Shown here one piece after another: positions 25,028-33,341 of a stretch of DNA of 64,000 nt. The first letter of the stretch is position 1. Each line of letters opens with the position of its first letter. This DNA is from Nocardia colli (GTDB taxonomy: Bacteria > Actinomycetota > Actinomycetes > Mycobacteriales > Mycobacteriaceae): positions 1 to 64,000 of the forward strand of contig NZ_VXLC01000040.1 in assembly GCF_008704205.1 (NCBI RefSeq). The letters run 5' to 3'. Position numbers and translations under genes: made by a program. The notes under the pieces were generated by a model that was not told the origin of the DNA, did not search any database, and saw nothing but the letters and a program-made list of their open reading frames with translations.

Positions 25028-25951
25028 ATGCCGAGTAGTCCCAGCGCCAAATCGGCCAAGGCCGCCGCCAAGTTGTCCGGGTCCCGCAAAGGGGGCGGGC
25101 GTGGACAACTGCCGAAGAAGAATCGTCAGATCCCCTGGTTGGCCATCGGCGCGGCCGTAGTCATCATCGCACTCATCGGTGCTCTCGCCTACAGCCTGGT
25201 ACCCAAGTACCAGGAGAAGGCCGACCTGGAGAAGTTCACGCCCAGCGCGGAACGCAAGGACCCCTCGGATTCGATCCCCGGCGTGGTCAAGAAGGAATAC
25301 CCGGCCGGGCTGCACATCGGGCCGACCCAGCGGGTGGCCTACGACCAGAGTCCCGCGTTCGGCGGACCGCACGACGCGTCCTGGGCCACCTGCACCGGCG
25401 TCGTGTACGACAAGCCGATCCGGATGGAGAACGCGGTGCACTCGCTCGAGCACGGCGCGGTCTGGATCGCCTACAACCCGGACAAGGTCGACGCCGCGGG
25501 CATCGACTCGCTCGAGAGCAAGGTGCAGGGCAAGGCGTACTCGCTGATGTCGCCGTACCCCGGTCTCGACCACGCGGTTTCGCTGCAATCGTGGGGACAC
25601 CAGCTGAAGCTGGACAGCGCCGACGACAAGCGCGTCGGCCAGTTCATCACCGCACTGCGCCTGAACAACTACACCTACCCCGAGGTCGGCGCGGACTGCT
25701 CGACGATCGCGTTCGACACCGACAACCCGCCGCCGTTCGACCCGACCCCGCCCGGACCGGGCGCGGTGCCGATGGACGGCAAGGGCCTGCAGCAGGATCC
25801 GGGTGAGGTCGGCGGAATGCCCGGCGGCCTGCCGGGCGTGCCCGGGGTTCCGGGACTGCCCGGCCTGCCCGGCGCGCCGGCGCCGAACCAGCCCCGCCCC
25901 GTGCCGAACCCGGCGCAGCCCGGGCCGGCCCAGCCGCAGCCGAGCCAATAG
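25028..25951 (+). CDS. DUF3105 family membrane-anchored protein
   Basis: 307-aa protein. Basic N-terminus (residues 1-37), one transmembrane helix at about 38-60 (WLAIGAAVVIIALIGALAYS), an extracytoplasmic DUF3105 domain with the family motif AVHSLEHGAVWIAY, and a Pro/Gly-rich tail (VPGVPGLPGLPGAPAPNQP). A role is not established for the family. The frame extends far upstream antisense to argS; ATG 25028 is chosen because the sequence becomes protein-like there. Its stop overlaps the next gene's GTG by one base. Confidence 0.88.
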   Translation: MPSSPSAKSAKAAAKLSGSRKGGGRGQLPKKNRQIPWLAIGAAVVIIALIGALAYSLVPKYQEKADLEKFTPSAERKDPSDSIPGVVKKEYPAGLHIGPTQRVAYDQSPAFGGPHDASWATCTGVVYDKPIRMENAVHSLEHGAVWIAYNPDKVDAAGIDSLESKVQGKAYSLMSPYPGLDHAVSLQSWGHQLKLDSADDKRVGQFITALRLNNYTYPEVGADCSTIAFDTDNPPPFDPTPPGPGAVPMDGKGLQQDPGEVGGMPGGLPGVPGVPGLPGLPGAPAPNQPRPVPNPAQPGPAQPQPSQ

Positions 25952-26661
25952 TGAGCATCGAGGTCGAGCCGGATTCCGCGGAGTCCGGCCTCGGCGCCCA
26001 GGTGCGCAGGCAGCGCACGGCGCTGCTGGTCCTCGGCGTGATCGGCGCCATCCTGATCGGCGTCGCCATCGGCGCGCTGATCCGGCTGCCGCTGAACAAC
26101 TCGTCCGAACCCGATCCCGGCGCGGTGGACGTCGGCTTCACCCAGGACATGTCGGCCCACCACGCGCAGGCCGTCGAGATGGCCGGCGTGGTGCTGGTCC
26201 GCTCCACCGACACCGACGTGCGCCGCCTCGCCTACGACATCATGACCACCCAGCAGAACCAGGTCGGCCGGATGCAGGGCTGGCTGCAACTGTGGGGCAA
26301 GCCCGCGCAGAGCGTCGACGGCTACATGGGCTGGATGAGCGCGCAACCCGGCGGCCACGGCCACTCCGGCGCCACCCAGACCATGTCCGGCCCCATGCCG
26401 ACCATGCCCGGCATGGCCACCCCCGGCGACCTCGCCGCGCTGCGCCAAGCCACCGGCCCCGCCCTCGACACCCTCTTCCTGCAACTCATGCTGCGCCACC
26501 ACCAGGGCGGCCTGCCGATGATCGACTACGCGGGCGAGCACGCCGAAACCACCGCCGTGCGCACTCTCGCCGACACCATGGACCAGACCCAGCGCGGCGA
26601 AGCCCAGCTCATCACCACCATGCTCACCGCACGGGGCGCGGTCCCGCTCCCGCCGAACTGA
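25951..26661 (+). CDS. DUF305 family membrane protein
   Basis: 236 aa: transmembrane helix at residues 24-45 (LLVLGVIGAILIGVAIGALI), then an extracytoplasmic DUF305 helical domain with two His-His pairs (MSAHHAQAVEM and MLRHHQGGLPM) typical of the family and suggestive of metal binding, separated by a Met/His/Gly-rich stretch (GGHGHSGATQTMSGPMPTM). GTG start overlaps the DUF3105 stop (TAGTG), so the two are co-translated. A copper-related role is plausible from the Met/His content but unproven. Confidence 0.88.
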   Translation: MSIEVEPDSAESGLGAQVRRQRTALLVLGVIGAILIGVAIGALIRLPLNNSSEPDPGAVDVGFTQDMSAHHAQAVEMAGVVLVRSTDTDVRRLAYDIMTTQQNQVGRMQGWLQLWGKPAQSVDGYMGWMSAQPGGHGHSGATQTMSGPMPTMPGMATPGDLAALRQATGPALDTLFLQLMLRHHQGGLPMIDYAGEHAETTAVRTLADTMDQTQRGEAQLITTMLTARGAVPLPPN

Positions 26662-26690
26662 CCCCGAACCGCCGCCCCCGACAACCCTTT

Positions 26691-26719
26691 TTGGCTCCAG
26701 GCGACCGATGCGATACGCT
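26691..26719 (+). promoter_or_regulatory. Putative tRNA-Arg promoter
   Basis: TTGGCT (26691-26696) and TACGCT (26714-26719) are separated by exactly 17 bp, about 49 bp before the tRNA. Confidence 0.6.
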
Positions 26720-26767
26720 TTCCCCGCCCGAACGGCGGCGTCACCGTCACCGCTCGACACCTATCCC

Positions 26768-26840
26768 GCCCTCGTAGCTCAGGGGATAGAGCGTCTGCCT
26801 CCGGAGCAGAAGGCCGCAGGTTCGAATCCTGCCGAGGGCA
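26768..26840 (+). tRNA. tRNA-Arg (CCG)
   Basis: 73-nt cloverleaf: acceptor GCCCTCG / CGAGGGC with discriminator A, D arm GCTCAGGGGATAGAGC, anticodon stem TCTGC / GCAGA around CTCCGGA (anticodon CCG, reads CGG), T arm with GGTTCGAATCC. CCA is not encoded. It sits two genes from argS, as its counterpart does in mycobacteria. Confidence 0.97.
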
Positions 26841-26849
26841 CCGCAGAGA

Positions 26850-26893
26850 GGCCCCTGATCAGCAGCATGCGATCAGGGGCCGTTCTGTTTTCT
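26850..26893 (+). terminator. tRNA-Arg terminator
   Basis: GGCCCCTGATC (26850-26860) pairs perfectly with GATCAGGGGCC (26871-26881), followed by GTTCTGTTTTCT. Strong intrinsic terminator. Confidence 0.88.
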
Positions 26894-27026
26894 GGAACAG
26901 GTTGGGGTGTCGGGCGATTCGCTTCGGCGAGATGCCAGACGCGCTGCGTCGATGGGTATCGACGCAGCGCGATGAACTAGGTGATCTCGATGAGCCGAGT
27001 GCGGCTACAACCGCTGGCCACAAGCT

Positions 27027-27632
27027 CTACTTCGGGGTGAATGTGATCTTGCCGCCGGTCAACGTGATCGTGGCGTTCTCGAACCCCTGGGCCGCACACT
27101 TTTCCCACTTCAGGCCCTTGAATTTGCCGGTGAGTTTCGCCGTGGTTTCCTTTTGCGGGCTTGCCGCAGTCGTTTCCGCCGTGGCCATGATGTCCGACGC
27201 GCCGCCCTTCATGTCAGCGGTGACTGTGCCACCGCCTTTCTTGAAGTTCTTGCCGTCGTCGATTATTTTCTCGATCTCCATCATGCACTTACCGCTCGTG
27301 CTGCCGTCATACGTCGGCCGATTGTCCTCGATGGTGATCTCGGTCGCGACGAGCCCCTCTTTGCAGCCTGCCCCGTCACCCGACATGGCGACGTCCGGCA
27401 CCTCGAGCTTGTAGAAACCTTCCTCGTCCTTGGCCACCTTGATCTTGGTGTCGGGGATCGTGCAGGTGTACGGCGCGCTGTCATCCGCTGCCGCCGCGAT
27501 CGGCTGCGTAGCGCCGATCATGCTGTATCCCAGTGCAGATGCACCTACCAGGCTCGCGGCGATAAACACCCCACGCCGAACTCCCCGGCGGCCACGGATC
27601 GAGCTCGACATGTCCTCTTGCTGATGTTCCAT
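27027..27632 (-). CDS. Secreted protein of unknown function
   Basis: 201 aa from the ATG at 27632, which has GGAAGGA 6 nt upstream (longer frame upstream has no good start). N-terminus is a signal peptide: basic SSSIRGRRGVRRGVF, hydrophobic core FIAASLVGASALGYSMIG, Ala-rich cleavage region near residue 55. The mature part is about 145 residues, rich in Lys/Thr/Gly, with several cysteines (CTIP, GCKEG, KCMME, KCAAQ) that could form two disulfides, and a predicted beta-rich profile. I do not recognise the family. Confidence 0.8.
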   Translation of the reverse strand: MEHQQEDMSSSIRGRRGVRRGVFIAASLVGASALGYSMIGATQPIAAAADDSAPYTCTIPDTKIKVAKDEEGFYKLEVPDVAMSGDGAGCKEGLVATEITIEDNRPTYDGSTSGKCMMEIEKIIDDGKNFKKGGGTVTADMKGGASDIMATAETTAASPQKETTAKLTGKFKGLKWEKCAAQGFENATITLTGGKITFTPK

Positions 27633-27759
27633 CGAAATCCTTCCCATCGTCCAAACGGTGGTCCGACGGCAACACCGAATCGGCCTGCAAGCCAGAACCG
27701 GCGCAGCCACAACCCTGGGTAGAGCGGATGAAGAACTCGATCGCGGGCCAGACGCTACC

Positions 27760-27784
27760 ATCCGGAATTACCGAAATGCCGGAT
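27760..27784. repeat. Inverted repeat upstream of the secreted protein gene
   Basis: ATCCGG (27760-27765) and CCGGAT (27779-27784) flank 13 bp. This is the only clear structure in the 322-bp gap 27633-27954; no convincing promoter is seen there. Could be an operator for the leftward gene. Confidence 0.3.
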
Positions 27785-27954
27785 TTCACCCCTTGCTCGC
27801 ACCACCTGGTCCACCGACCGCGCCCGACGTCCCACACTGTTCCGGCCGGTAGCAATCGAGCTCCGACTCTTGTTCGTAGCGGAGGGAGCGGCAGATGGGT
27901 TGGGCCGAAAACGTCGGCTTCCCAGCGTCTTCTACCTGCGATCGCCGGGCGCGA

Positions 27955-28599
27955 TCAGTTCCGGCGGCGCTTTCGGGCGACTACCCACAGCACGATCGCT
28001 GTGCACAGGAACGGGATGACCACGAAGGACAGACCGGTGATGCTCAGGTCGGGATCGTTCAGGTCGATGTAGTTCCATTGCCGACCGAGGAACTGGGTGG
28101 CCACCTGGAAGGTCGCGTGGAATCCGATGCAGGCCCAAAGGTTTCCGGTGGTTGCGCGAAGCGCGCCTTGGACCACGGAGAAGGCGAAGAAGAGGATGAC
28201 TCGTTCGATCGAGGTGGCCGCGCCGATCAAGACGCCCCACAGCGTGAAAAGTACCGCCTGGGCGATCACGGTAATCGCGGTCGACCAGCGCTCGGCGAGA
28301 TTGGAGAAGAAATAGCCGCGGAAGATCAGTTCTTCCGGGACGGCCTCGTAGAGCAGCGCCAGCGCGACGAGGGCAATAAGCGCCGGCACAGTCTTCGACA
28401 TCGACGACTGCACGGTGAGATCGGCCCAGCCGAGCCACAGCATATAAATCAATGTCACCGTGCCGAGCGTCGCACCGACCGCACGCACCACATGCCCACC
28501 GCGGGTGTACTCGTCGTCGCCTACGGCATTCACCCCGTGATACAGCACCAGCCACCAGATCGTCACCGCGACGAGCACCGCCCCCAACCGGACGACCAA
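27955..28599 (-). CDS. CPBP family intramembrane metalloprotease
   Basis: 214-aa polytopic membrane protein with about six hydrophobic helices. CAAX-protease/bacteriocin-processing (CPBP, Abi) motifs are present: glutamates and arginine in PEELIFRGYFF and the histidine motif IGFHATFQ. Such proteins cleave within the membrane or act in self-immunity; the substrate is unknown. The only start in reach is a TTG at 28599 without a good ribosome binding site, so the N-terminus is uncertain. Short basic C-terminus RKRRRN. Confidence 0.85.
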   Translation of the reverse strand: MVVRLGAVLVAVTIWWLVLYHGVNAVGDDEYTRGGHVVRAVGATLGTVTLIYMLWLGWADLTVQSSMSKTVPALIALVALALLYEAVPEELIFRGYFFSNLAERWSTAITVIAQAVLFTLWGVLIGAATSIERVILFFAFSVVQGALRATTGNLWACIGFHATFQVATQFLGRQWNYIDLNDPDLSITGLSFVVIPFLCTAIVLWVVARKRRRN

Positions 28600-28696
28600 A
28601 GCCGAAATAGTGACATCCAGAATGCGGCGCGCCGAACGGGACCTGGCGGCGCGAAAATGCGAGTAGCGCCTCAGCGACGTCCCGTTCGCAACTCGA

Positions 28697-29068
28697 TCAG
28701 GCGCAGCTGACCTTGAAGTCGGCGGTCTGGGTGGCGGCGGGGACGACGTCCACCTTGACCGAGGTCGAACTCTTCGGCTCGCAGCCGGACGCCGAGGTGA
28801 ACTGGGCCTGGTAGCAGCCGGGCGGCAGGTTGGTGGCGGCGGTGCCGTCGGGTCCGGTGGTCAGGGTGGTGAGCATCGGGCCTGCCGCGCAGGTGGTGAT
28901 GCCGATCTGCGCGCCGGCCACGGCATATGGCTCGGCGCCGGTCATCTGGGCCTGCACCCGCAACGTGCCCTGTCCGGCGGGTGCCGGGTCGGCTCCCGCA
29001 ACGCCCGCGCCCTGCGCGATCGCCAGCAACCCGACGCCGAGGACGGACATGCCGATCAGTCTGCGCAT
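28697..29068 (-). CDS. Small secreted protein of unknown function
   Basis: 123 aa from the ATG with GAAGGAG just upstream. Clear signal peptide (MRRLIGMSVLGVGLLAIAQG, cleavage near AGADP). The mature part resembles a small beta-sandwich carrying four cysteines (TTCAAG, PGCYQ, SGCEP, VSCA) and the segment TTGPDGTAATNLPPGCYQ, typical of carboxypeptidase-regulatory or prealbumin-like surface domains. Role unknown. A TATATT on the minus strand near 29120 may be its -10. Confidence 0.8.
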   Translation of the reverse strand: MRRLIGMSVLGVGLLAIAQGAGVAGADPAPAGQGTLRVQAQMTGAEPYAVAGAQIGITTCAAGPMLTTLTTGPDGTAATNLPPGCYQAQFTSASGCEPKSSTSVKVDVVPAATQTADFKVSCA

Positions 29069-29262
29069 TCGAATCTCCTTCTGCACGAACGAACATGGGC
29101 GGTCATCCGCACCCGGCAAATATAGTCCGCCGGCCGCACGCCGACGAGGGACATGCCCGAGCCGCCGACCAGCGAGTCAGGCGGGGCCATTTCCCGCTCG
29201 CCCGGGTACCCCGTTGACGTAACCTTCGAGGAAGCCGAGGGGGGCTGACGGAGGACGAGACG

Positions 29263-29859
29263 ATGACTTATCCGCCGGGCGGGCAGCCGCCGCAGCAAGG
29301 ACCGCAGTATCCGCAGCAGCAGCAGCCCACCGAATATCCGCCGCCGGCGGGCTACCCGCAGGCCGGCTATCCCCCGCCGCCGCCCGGGCAGCAGCCGTCG
29401 CGTAAGAGCAAGGTCGGCCTGATCGTCGGGCTGATCGCGGTGGTGCTGCTGGCGCTCGGCGGCGTCGTGGTGCTCGGCGCCGTGCTGACCGCGCAGGGCA
29501 AGGGCCCGCTCGCCTCGGACGGAAAACGGATCGAGAACGCGATCCACGACTTCTACGACACGCTGGACAACAAGGGTTTCCAGGCCGCAGCGGCGAAGGC
29601 GTGCGCGGCGGACCGGGCCGAGTTCGAGGCGCTGCCCGAGGAACAGCGGCAGGAGTTCGAGTCCGCGACGGTCGCGGTGAACATCGATAAGATCGAGAAC
29701 ATCGTGATCACCGGCGACACCGCGACAGCGCACATCATCGGCAAGCTCACCCTCGAGGTGCCGGGTCAGGCGCCCGATACCGACACCAGCACCACCGAGC
29801 ACCTGAAGAAGGAAGACGGTAAGTGGAAGGTCTGCTCCGCGGTCACCGGCAAGAATTGA
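29263..29859 (+). CDS. Proline-rich single-pass membrane protein
   Basis: 198 aa: cytoplasmic Pro/Gln/Tyr-rich N-terminus (residues 1-45, YPQQQQPTEYPPPAGYPQ), transmembrane helix at 52-74 (LIVGLIAVVLLALGGVVVLG), then an extracytoplasmic alpha+beta domain of about 120 residues with the pattern of NTF2/DUF4878-like lumazine-fold proteins (AIHDFYDTLDNKGF...KKEDGKWKVCSAV). The architecture is common in mycobacterial envelope proteins; function unknown. It precedes the metallophosphoesterase by 16 bp, so co-transcription is likely. Confidence 0.85.
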   Translation: MTYPPGGQPPQQGPQYPQQQQPTEYPPPAGYPQAGYPPPPPGQQPSRKSKVGLIVGLIAVVLLALGGVVVLGAVLTAQGKGPLASDGKRIENAIHDFYDTLDNKGFQAAAAKACAADRAEFEALPEEQRQEFESATVAVNIDKIENIVITGDTATAHIIGKLTLEVPGQAPDTDTSTTEHLKKEDGKWKVCSAVTGKN

Positions 29860-29875
29860 CCGCACACCCGCGCGC

Positions 29876-31288
29876 ATGAACGAACGAGCCGCGTGTTGCG
29901 GGCCGTCCCGGCGAACGGTGCTCGGCGCCATCGGTTTTGCGGCGCTGTTGCCGTTGGCGCGTCCGGGTTCGGCACGGGCCCAACCGAATCCGCTGATCGC
30001 CACCGATCTGGAGGTGGTCACGATCACCGATCGGTCGGTGGTCGTGACCTGGACGACGGTCGCGCCGGATCCGGCCGGGCGATTGGTGCCGGTGGACTCC
30101 GACGCGGAACTGCGCCTGGCTCCGGCGGATTCGGCGCGCGCACCGGTTCCGGTCTACGCCGACGCGCAGCCGACGCCCTTCCACTACGCCGAGATCGACG
30201 GACTCGAACCCGGTCGTACTTACCGTTTCGAGGCCTGGTCCAACGGCGTGTGCGCGGTCCCCGCGCTCTCCTTGACCACGCTCAGCCCCGGAACTCCCGA
30301 ATCCACCGGCCGATTCACCACTTTGGTGCCCCCGCCCGGCCGGCCGCTGCACACCCTCGCCCTCGCCAACGACGTGCACTACGGCGAGGAGGTCAGCGGT
30401 CTGCTCGTCGCCAACCTGCCGCCCGGCGTCCGGCAAGACGTCCCGCCGTACCCCGAGGTTATGCTCGCCGCCATGCTCGACGATCTGCGCCGCCCCGACC
30501 GTGGCGCCGAACGACTGCTCATCGCCGGCGACCTCACCAGCGAAGCGGCCCTGGATGATTCGCGCGCCGTCCGCGCACAACTCGACGGGTGGGGCACGCT
30601 GGGCGAGGACTACCTCGTCGTCCGCGGCAACCACGACCGCCCGCACACCGGCCCGGACTACGCGGGTTGTCAGCCCGCCCCCGCCGACCATCACGACTGC
30701 TGGGCAGAGGCTTTCACCCCGCGCCAGCAACTGATCGAACACGAATCCGGCGGCCTGCGCCTGCTCGGCCTCGACACCAGCGAACTCGACGGCTCCGGCG
30801 GCAGCATCGACCGCCCCCAATTCGACCTGTTCGCCGAGCGGCTCCGCGCCGACCCCGACCGCCCGACCCTGGTCTTCGGCCATCACCCGGTCACCATCGA
30901 ATCGGGCCTGACCAATCTCGCCGGCCCGGGCTTCGTGCTCAACGGCCGCGACAGCGCCGAACTGCAAGCCCGCTACGACCGCTCCCCCGGCGTCTTCCTG
31001 CATCACAGCGGCCACACCCACCGCAATCGCCGCACCCGCCCCGATACCGGCTGCGCCGTCGAATTCCTGGAAGTCGCTGCGGTGAAGGAATATCCGGGCG
31101 GTTACAGCCTGCTCCGCCTCTACGAAGGCGGCTACATGCTCAACTTCTACAAGACCCGCACCGAAGCGGCCCGCCGCTGGAGCGCGGCCACCAGGTCCGA
31201 ATACTTCGGCCTGCTCCCGGATTACACGCTCGGCACCACCGCGGACCGCAATCACGTTGTGCTGCGGGATTTCTCGGGAATCGGCTGA
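29876..31288 (+). CDS. Tat-exported calcineurin-type metallophosphoesterase
   Basis: 470 aa. Twin-arginine signal SRRTVLGAIGFAALLPLA (residues 11-28) with cleavage near ARAQP; a fibronectin-III-like domain (about 40-150, TDRSVVVTWTTV ... PGRTYRFEAWSNG); then the phosphoesterase domain with metal motifs NDVHYGE, GDLTSE, RGNHDRPH, FGHHPVT and SGHTHRN. All five metal-binding blocks are present, so it should be active on an extracytoplasmic phosphoester. Substrate unknown. Confidence 0.88.
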   Translation: MNERAACCGPSRRTVLGAIGFAALLPLARPGSARAQPNPLIATDLEVVTITDRSVVVTWTTVAPDPAGRLVPVDSDAELRLAPADSARAPVPVYADAQPTPFHYAEIDGLEPGRTYRFEAWSNGVCAVPALSLTTLSPGTPESTGRFTTLVPPPGRPLHTLALANDVHYGEEVSGLLVANLPPGVRQDVPPYPEVMLAAMLDDLRRPDRGAERLLIAGDLTSEAALDDSRAVRAQLDGWGTLGEDYLVVRGNHDRPHTGPDYAGCQPAPADHHDCWAEAFTPRQQLIEHESGGLRLLGLDTSELDGSGGSIDRPQFDLFAERLRADPDRPTLVFGHHPVTIESGLTNLAGPGFVLNGRDSAELQARYDRSPGVFLHHSGHTHRNRRTRPDTGCAVEFLEVAAVKEYPGGYSLLRLYEGGYMLNFYKTRTEAARRWSAATRSEYFGLLPDYTLGTTADRNHVVLRDFSGIG

Positions 31289-31310
31289 GCGCCACCGCCG
31301 GCTCGAGGCG

Positions 31311-31342
31311 CTCGGTCCGGCGGTCACGTACGCCGGACCGAG
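31311..31342. terminator. Bidirectional terminator between metallophosphoesterase and tRNA-Cys
   Basis: CTCGGTCCGGCG (31311-31322) pairs perfectly with CGCCGGACCGAG (31331-31342), 12 bp with an 8-nt loop, between convergent transcription units. No T tract; probably acts in both directions. Confidence 0.65.
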
Positions 31343-31375
31343 CGGTGCCGCTGGAGCGACCCTCGAACCCCTTGG

Positions 31376-31447
31376 AGCGAGCGGCGGGAATTGAACCCGC
31401 GTAAACGGCTTTGCAGACCGTTGCCTCAACCACTCAGCCACGCCCGC
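31376..31447 (-). tRNA. tRNA-Cys (GCA)
   Basis: 72-nt cloverleaf on the minus strand: acceptor GCGGGCG / CGCTCGC (one G-T pair), anticodon stem ACGGT / GCCGT around CTGCAAA (anticodon GCA), T arm GCGGG-TTCAATT-CCCGC, discriminator T, and CCA encoded at 31373-31375. CACTAT about 10 bp upstream may be the -10. Confidence 0.96.
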
Positions 31448-31576
31448 CTCACGATTGATAGTGCCGTCCGCGGGCGCCCGGACCCACCCTTGCACTCACG
31501 CTGATTCGAAGCGAGTGTGACCGCGAGCCCGCCGGATGTCCCCGAACCGCGCCCACCCGCATGGAATGATCGGAGA

Positions 31577-32128
31577 ATGTCTCGGCCACGCCCACTTCCG
31601 CTCGACCCGATCGAGGAGGCCCATCGCCAGTGGGTCGGCCACGGCTGGGGTGACGTGGCCGATGGCATGGCCGCGGTGACCTCGCTGGTACGCGCCCAGC
31701 AAATCGTGATGGCCCGGGTGGACGAGGCACTGAAACCGACCGGTTTGACCTTCTCCCGCTACGAATTACTCATGCTGCTGAGCTTCAGCAAGACCGGCGC
31801 ACTGCCGATGGCGAAGGCCAGCGCGCGCCTGCAGGTGCACCCGACCAGCGTGACCAACACCGTCGATCGGCTCGAGGCGGCGAAGCTGGTCGAACGGGTG
31901 CCGCACCCGACCGACCGGCGCGCGACGCTGATCGAGATCACCGATGCCGGAAGGGAATTGGTCGCGCAGGCGACCGAGGAACTCAACACCCGCGTCTTCG
32001 CGTTACCCGGTCTCGCGCCGGATCGGCTGCACACGCTGTTGCAGCTACTCGCGGAATTCCGACATGCCGCAGGTGACTTCGACACCGGCGACGAACCGGC
32101 GCGCTGGTCCGCGACCGGACCGGACTGA
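31577..32128 (+). CDS. MarR family transcriptional regulator
   Basis: Winged-helix DNA-binding regulator, about 183 aa from ATG 31577 (MSRPRPLPLDPIEEAHRQW); an upstream GTG at 31517 would add 20 residues. The MarR recognition region is clear: LTFSRYELLMLLSFSKTGA, SARLQVHPTSVTNTVDRLE and the wing VPHPTDRRATLIEITDAG. No obvious divergent target gene; a 10-bp inverted repeat directly downstream (32158-32199) could be its binding site or a terminator. Confidence 0.9.
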   Translation: MSRPRPLPLDPIEEAHRQWVGHGWGDVADGMAAVTSLVRAQQIVMARVDEALKPTGLTFSRYELLMLLSFSKTGALPMAKASARLQVHPTSVTNTVDRLEAAKLVERVPHPTDRRATLIEITDAGRELVAQATEELNTRVFALPGLAPDRLHTLLQLLAEFRHAAGDFDTGDEPARWSATGPD

Positions 32129-32157
32129 GACGGTCGTACCGGTCGGTTTGATACACC

Positions 32158-32199
32158 CGCTAGTTGGCCACGGCGTAACGGTCCGGCATCCAACTAGCG
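32158..32199. repeat. 10-bp perfect inverted repeat between marR and the Hsp70-like gene
   Basis: CGCTAGTTGG (32158-32167) and CCAACTAGCG (32190-32199) are perfect inverted arms 22 bp apart. The arms are AT-richer than local terminators and lie 55 bp before the next start codon, so an operator is at least as likely as a marR terminator. Confidence 0.6.
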
Positions 32200-32241
32200 A
32201 ATTTCCCGGCCCGTTGTCTTGGCAGCGGCGGCAAAAAGGTT

Positions 32242-32260
32242 CACCATGTAAACCATGGTG
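32242..32260 (+). promoter_or_regulatory. Start-stop codon pair and inverted repeat at a gene start
   Basis: AAAAAGG is followed by ATGTAA at 32246 (start codon directly followed by a stop), 9 nt before the real ATG at 32255. CACCATG (32242-32248) and CATGGTG (32254-32260) form a perfect inverted repeat that would hold both start codons in a hairpin. This may limit translation of the gene that follows. Confidence 0.45.
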
Positions 32261-33313
32261 CTGGTCTTGGGGGTATCGGCGGGCGCTGGGGGTGCTCGCG
32301 CGATGCTGACTCACTCCGATCAGCCGCATCTCCCGCCGATCGATCGCTGCGAGGTGCCCCGGCGCGCCGGTGGCGGGGTCGAGGAACCGGTCTTCGAGGC
32401 CATCCGCCAGATGCGCGGCGCGGCCGACCGGCGCGACGAATTGGTCACCGGAACCGCCGTGACCTGCCGCTGCACCCTGCACGCCGAGGCCATCCGGACC
32501 GGCGCCGGCCGCAACCGCTTGACCATCGTCGACGAGCCCCTGGCGCAACTGCGCTATCTCCGTTTCACCGGACAGCTGCCCGACGACGGCTCGGTCCTGC
32601 TCTACGACCTCGGCACGTCCGGCCTGACCATCACGCACGCCGACTGCCGCACCGACACCATCCTCGCGGGCAAGCGCAGCACGGTGCTCGGCGGCGACGG
32701 CTACGACGCGCTGCTGCGCTGGCAGCTCGCGCGCGGCGGCGTGCTCACCGACAAGCTGACCAGCCGCAGGCATCGCGAGGCGTTGAGCAGCGAGCGGGTG
32801 GTCACCGCGATCGACCCGATCTCCGGCGGCCGCGAGGTGGTCACCCGCAGCGACCTGGCCGAATTGTGTGCCGCGAGCCTGCATCATTCGGCGTCGTTCG
32901 TGCGGCAGCTGATCGAGGAGAGCGGCGTGCAACCCGAGGCGCTGGTGCTGCTCGGCGGCTGCACCCGCAATCCGAGCATCCGCGACGAACTCGCGGAGCT
33001 GATCGACCTGCCGATCATTTACGACCCGGAACCCGACTACGTCTCGGCCCGCGGCGCGGTACTGCTCGCGGCCGAACGCCACAGCGGCGACGTGCGGATG
33101 GCCCGCGCCCGCGCGGGCGCGGGGCTGTCCGCCTCGCTGGTGCACGGCCCGGTCGACCGGCGCAAGCTCATCGCCGCCGTCGCGGTCACCGCGGCGCTCG
33201 GCGCGACGATCGCCGGCATCCTCGCGATGGACCGGCCGTCGACCGAACCGAGCCACGGCACCCCGTCGACGCCGGTGGAGATCGTCGGACCGTCGCCGTC
33301 GAGTTTCGGCTAA
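32255..33313 (+). CDS. Actin/Hsp70-fold membrane-anchored protein of unknown function
   Basis: 352 aa. N-terminus VLVLGVSAGAGGARAML resembles the opening strand of mycobacterial DUF7159-type actin-fold proteins; the middle has Hsp70-like motifs LLYDLGTSGLTITHAD (phosphate-2 region) and LVLLGGCTRNPSIRDEL (adenosine region, compare GGSTRIP of DnaK). A single transmembrane helix follows at about 307-325 (LIAAVAVTAALGATIAGIL) with a short Ser/Pro-rich exterior tail. The ATPase domain is shortened relative to DnaK and lacks a peptide-binding domain, so chaperone activity is not implied. Confidence 0.8.
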   Translation: MVLVLGVSAGAGGARAMLTHSDQPHLPPIDRCEVPRRAGGGVEEPVFEAIRQMRGAADRRDELVTGTAVTCRCTLHAEAIRTGAGRNRLTIVDEPLAQLRYLRFTGQLPDDGSVLLYDLGTSGLTITHADCRTDTILAGKRSTVLGGDGYDALLRWQLARGGVLTDKLTSRRHREALSSERVVTAIDPISGGREVVTRSDLAELCAASLHHSASFVRQLIEESGVQPEALVLLGGCTRNPSIRDELAELIDLPIIYDPEPDYVSARGAVLLAAERHSGDVRMARARAGAGLSASLVHGPVDRRKLIAAVAVTAALGATIAGILAMDRPSTEPSHGTPSTPVEIVGPSPSSFG

Positions 33314-33341
33314 CTCGCGGCTAAGTGGACAGGCATTCTGC

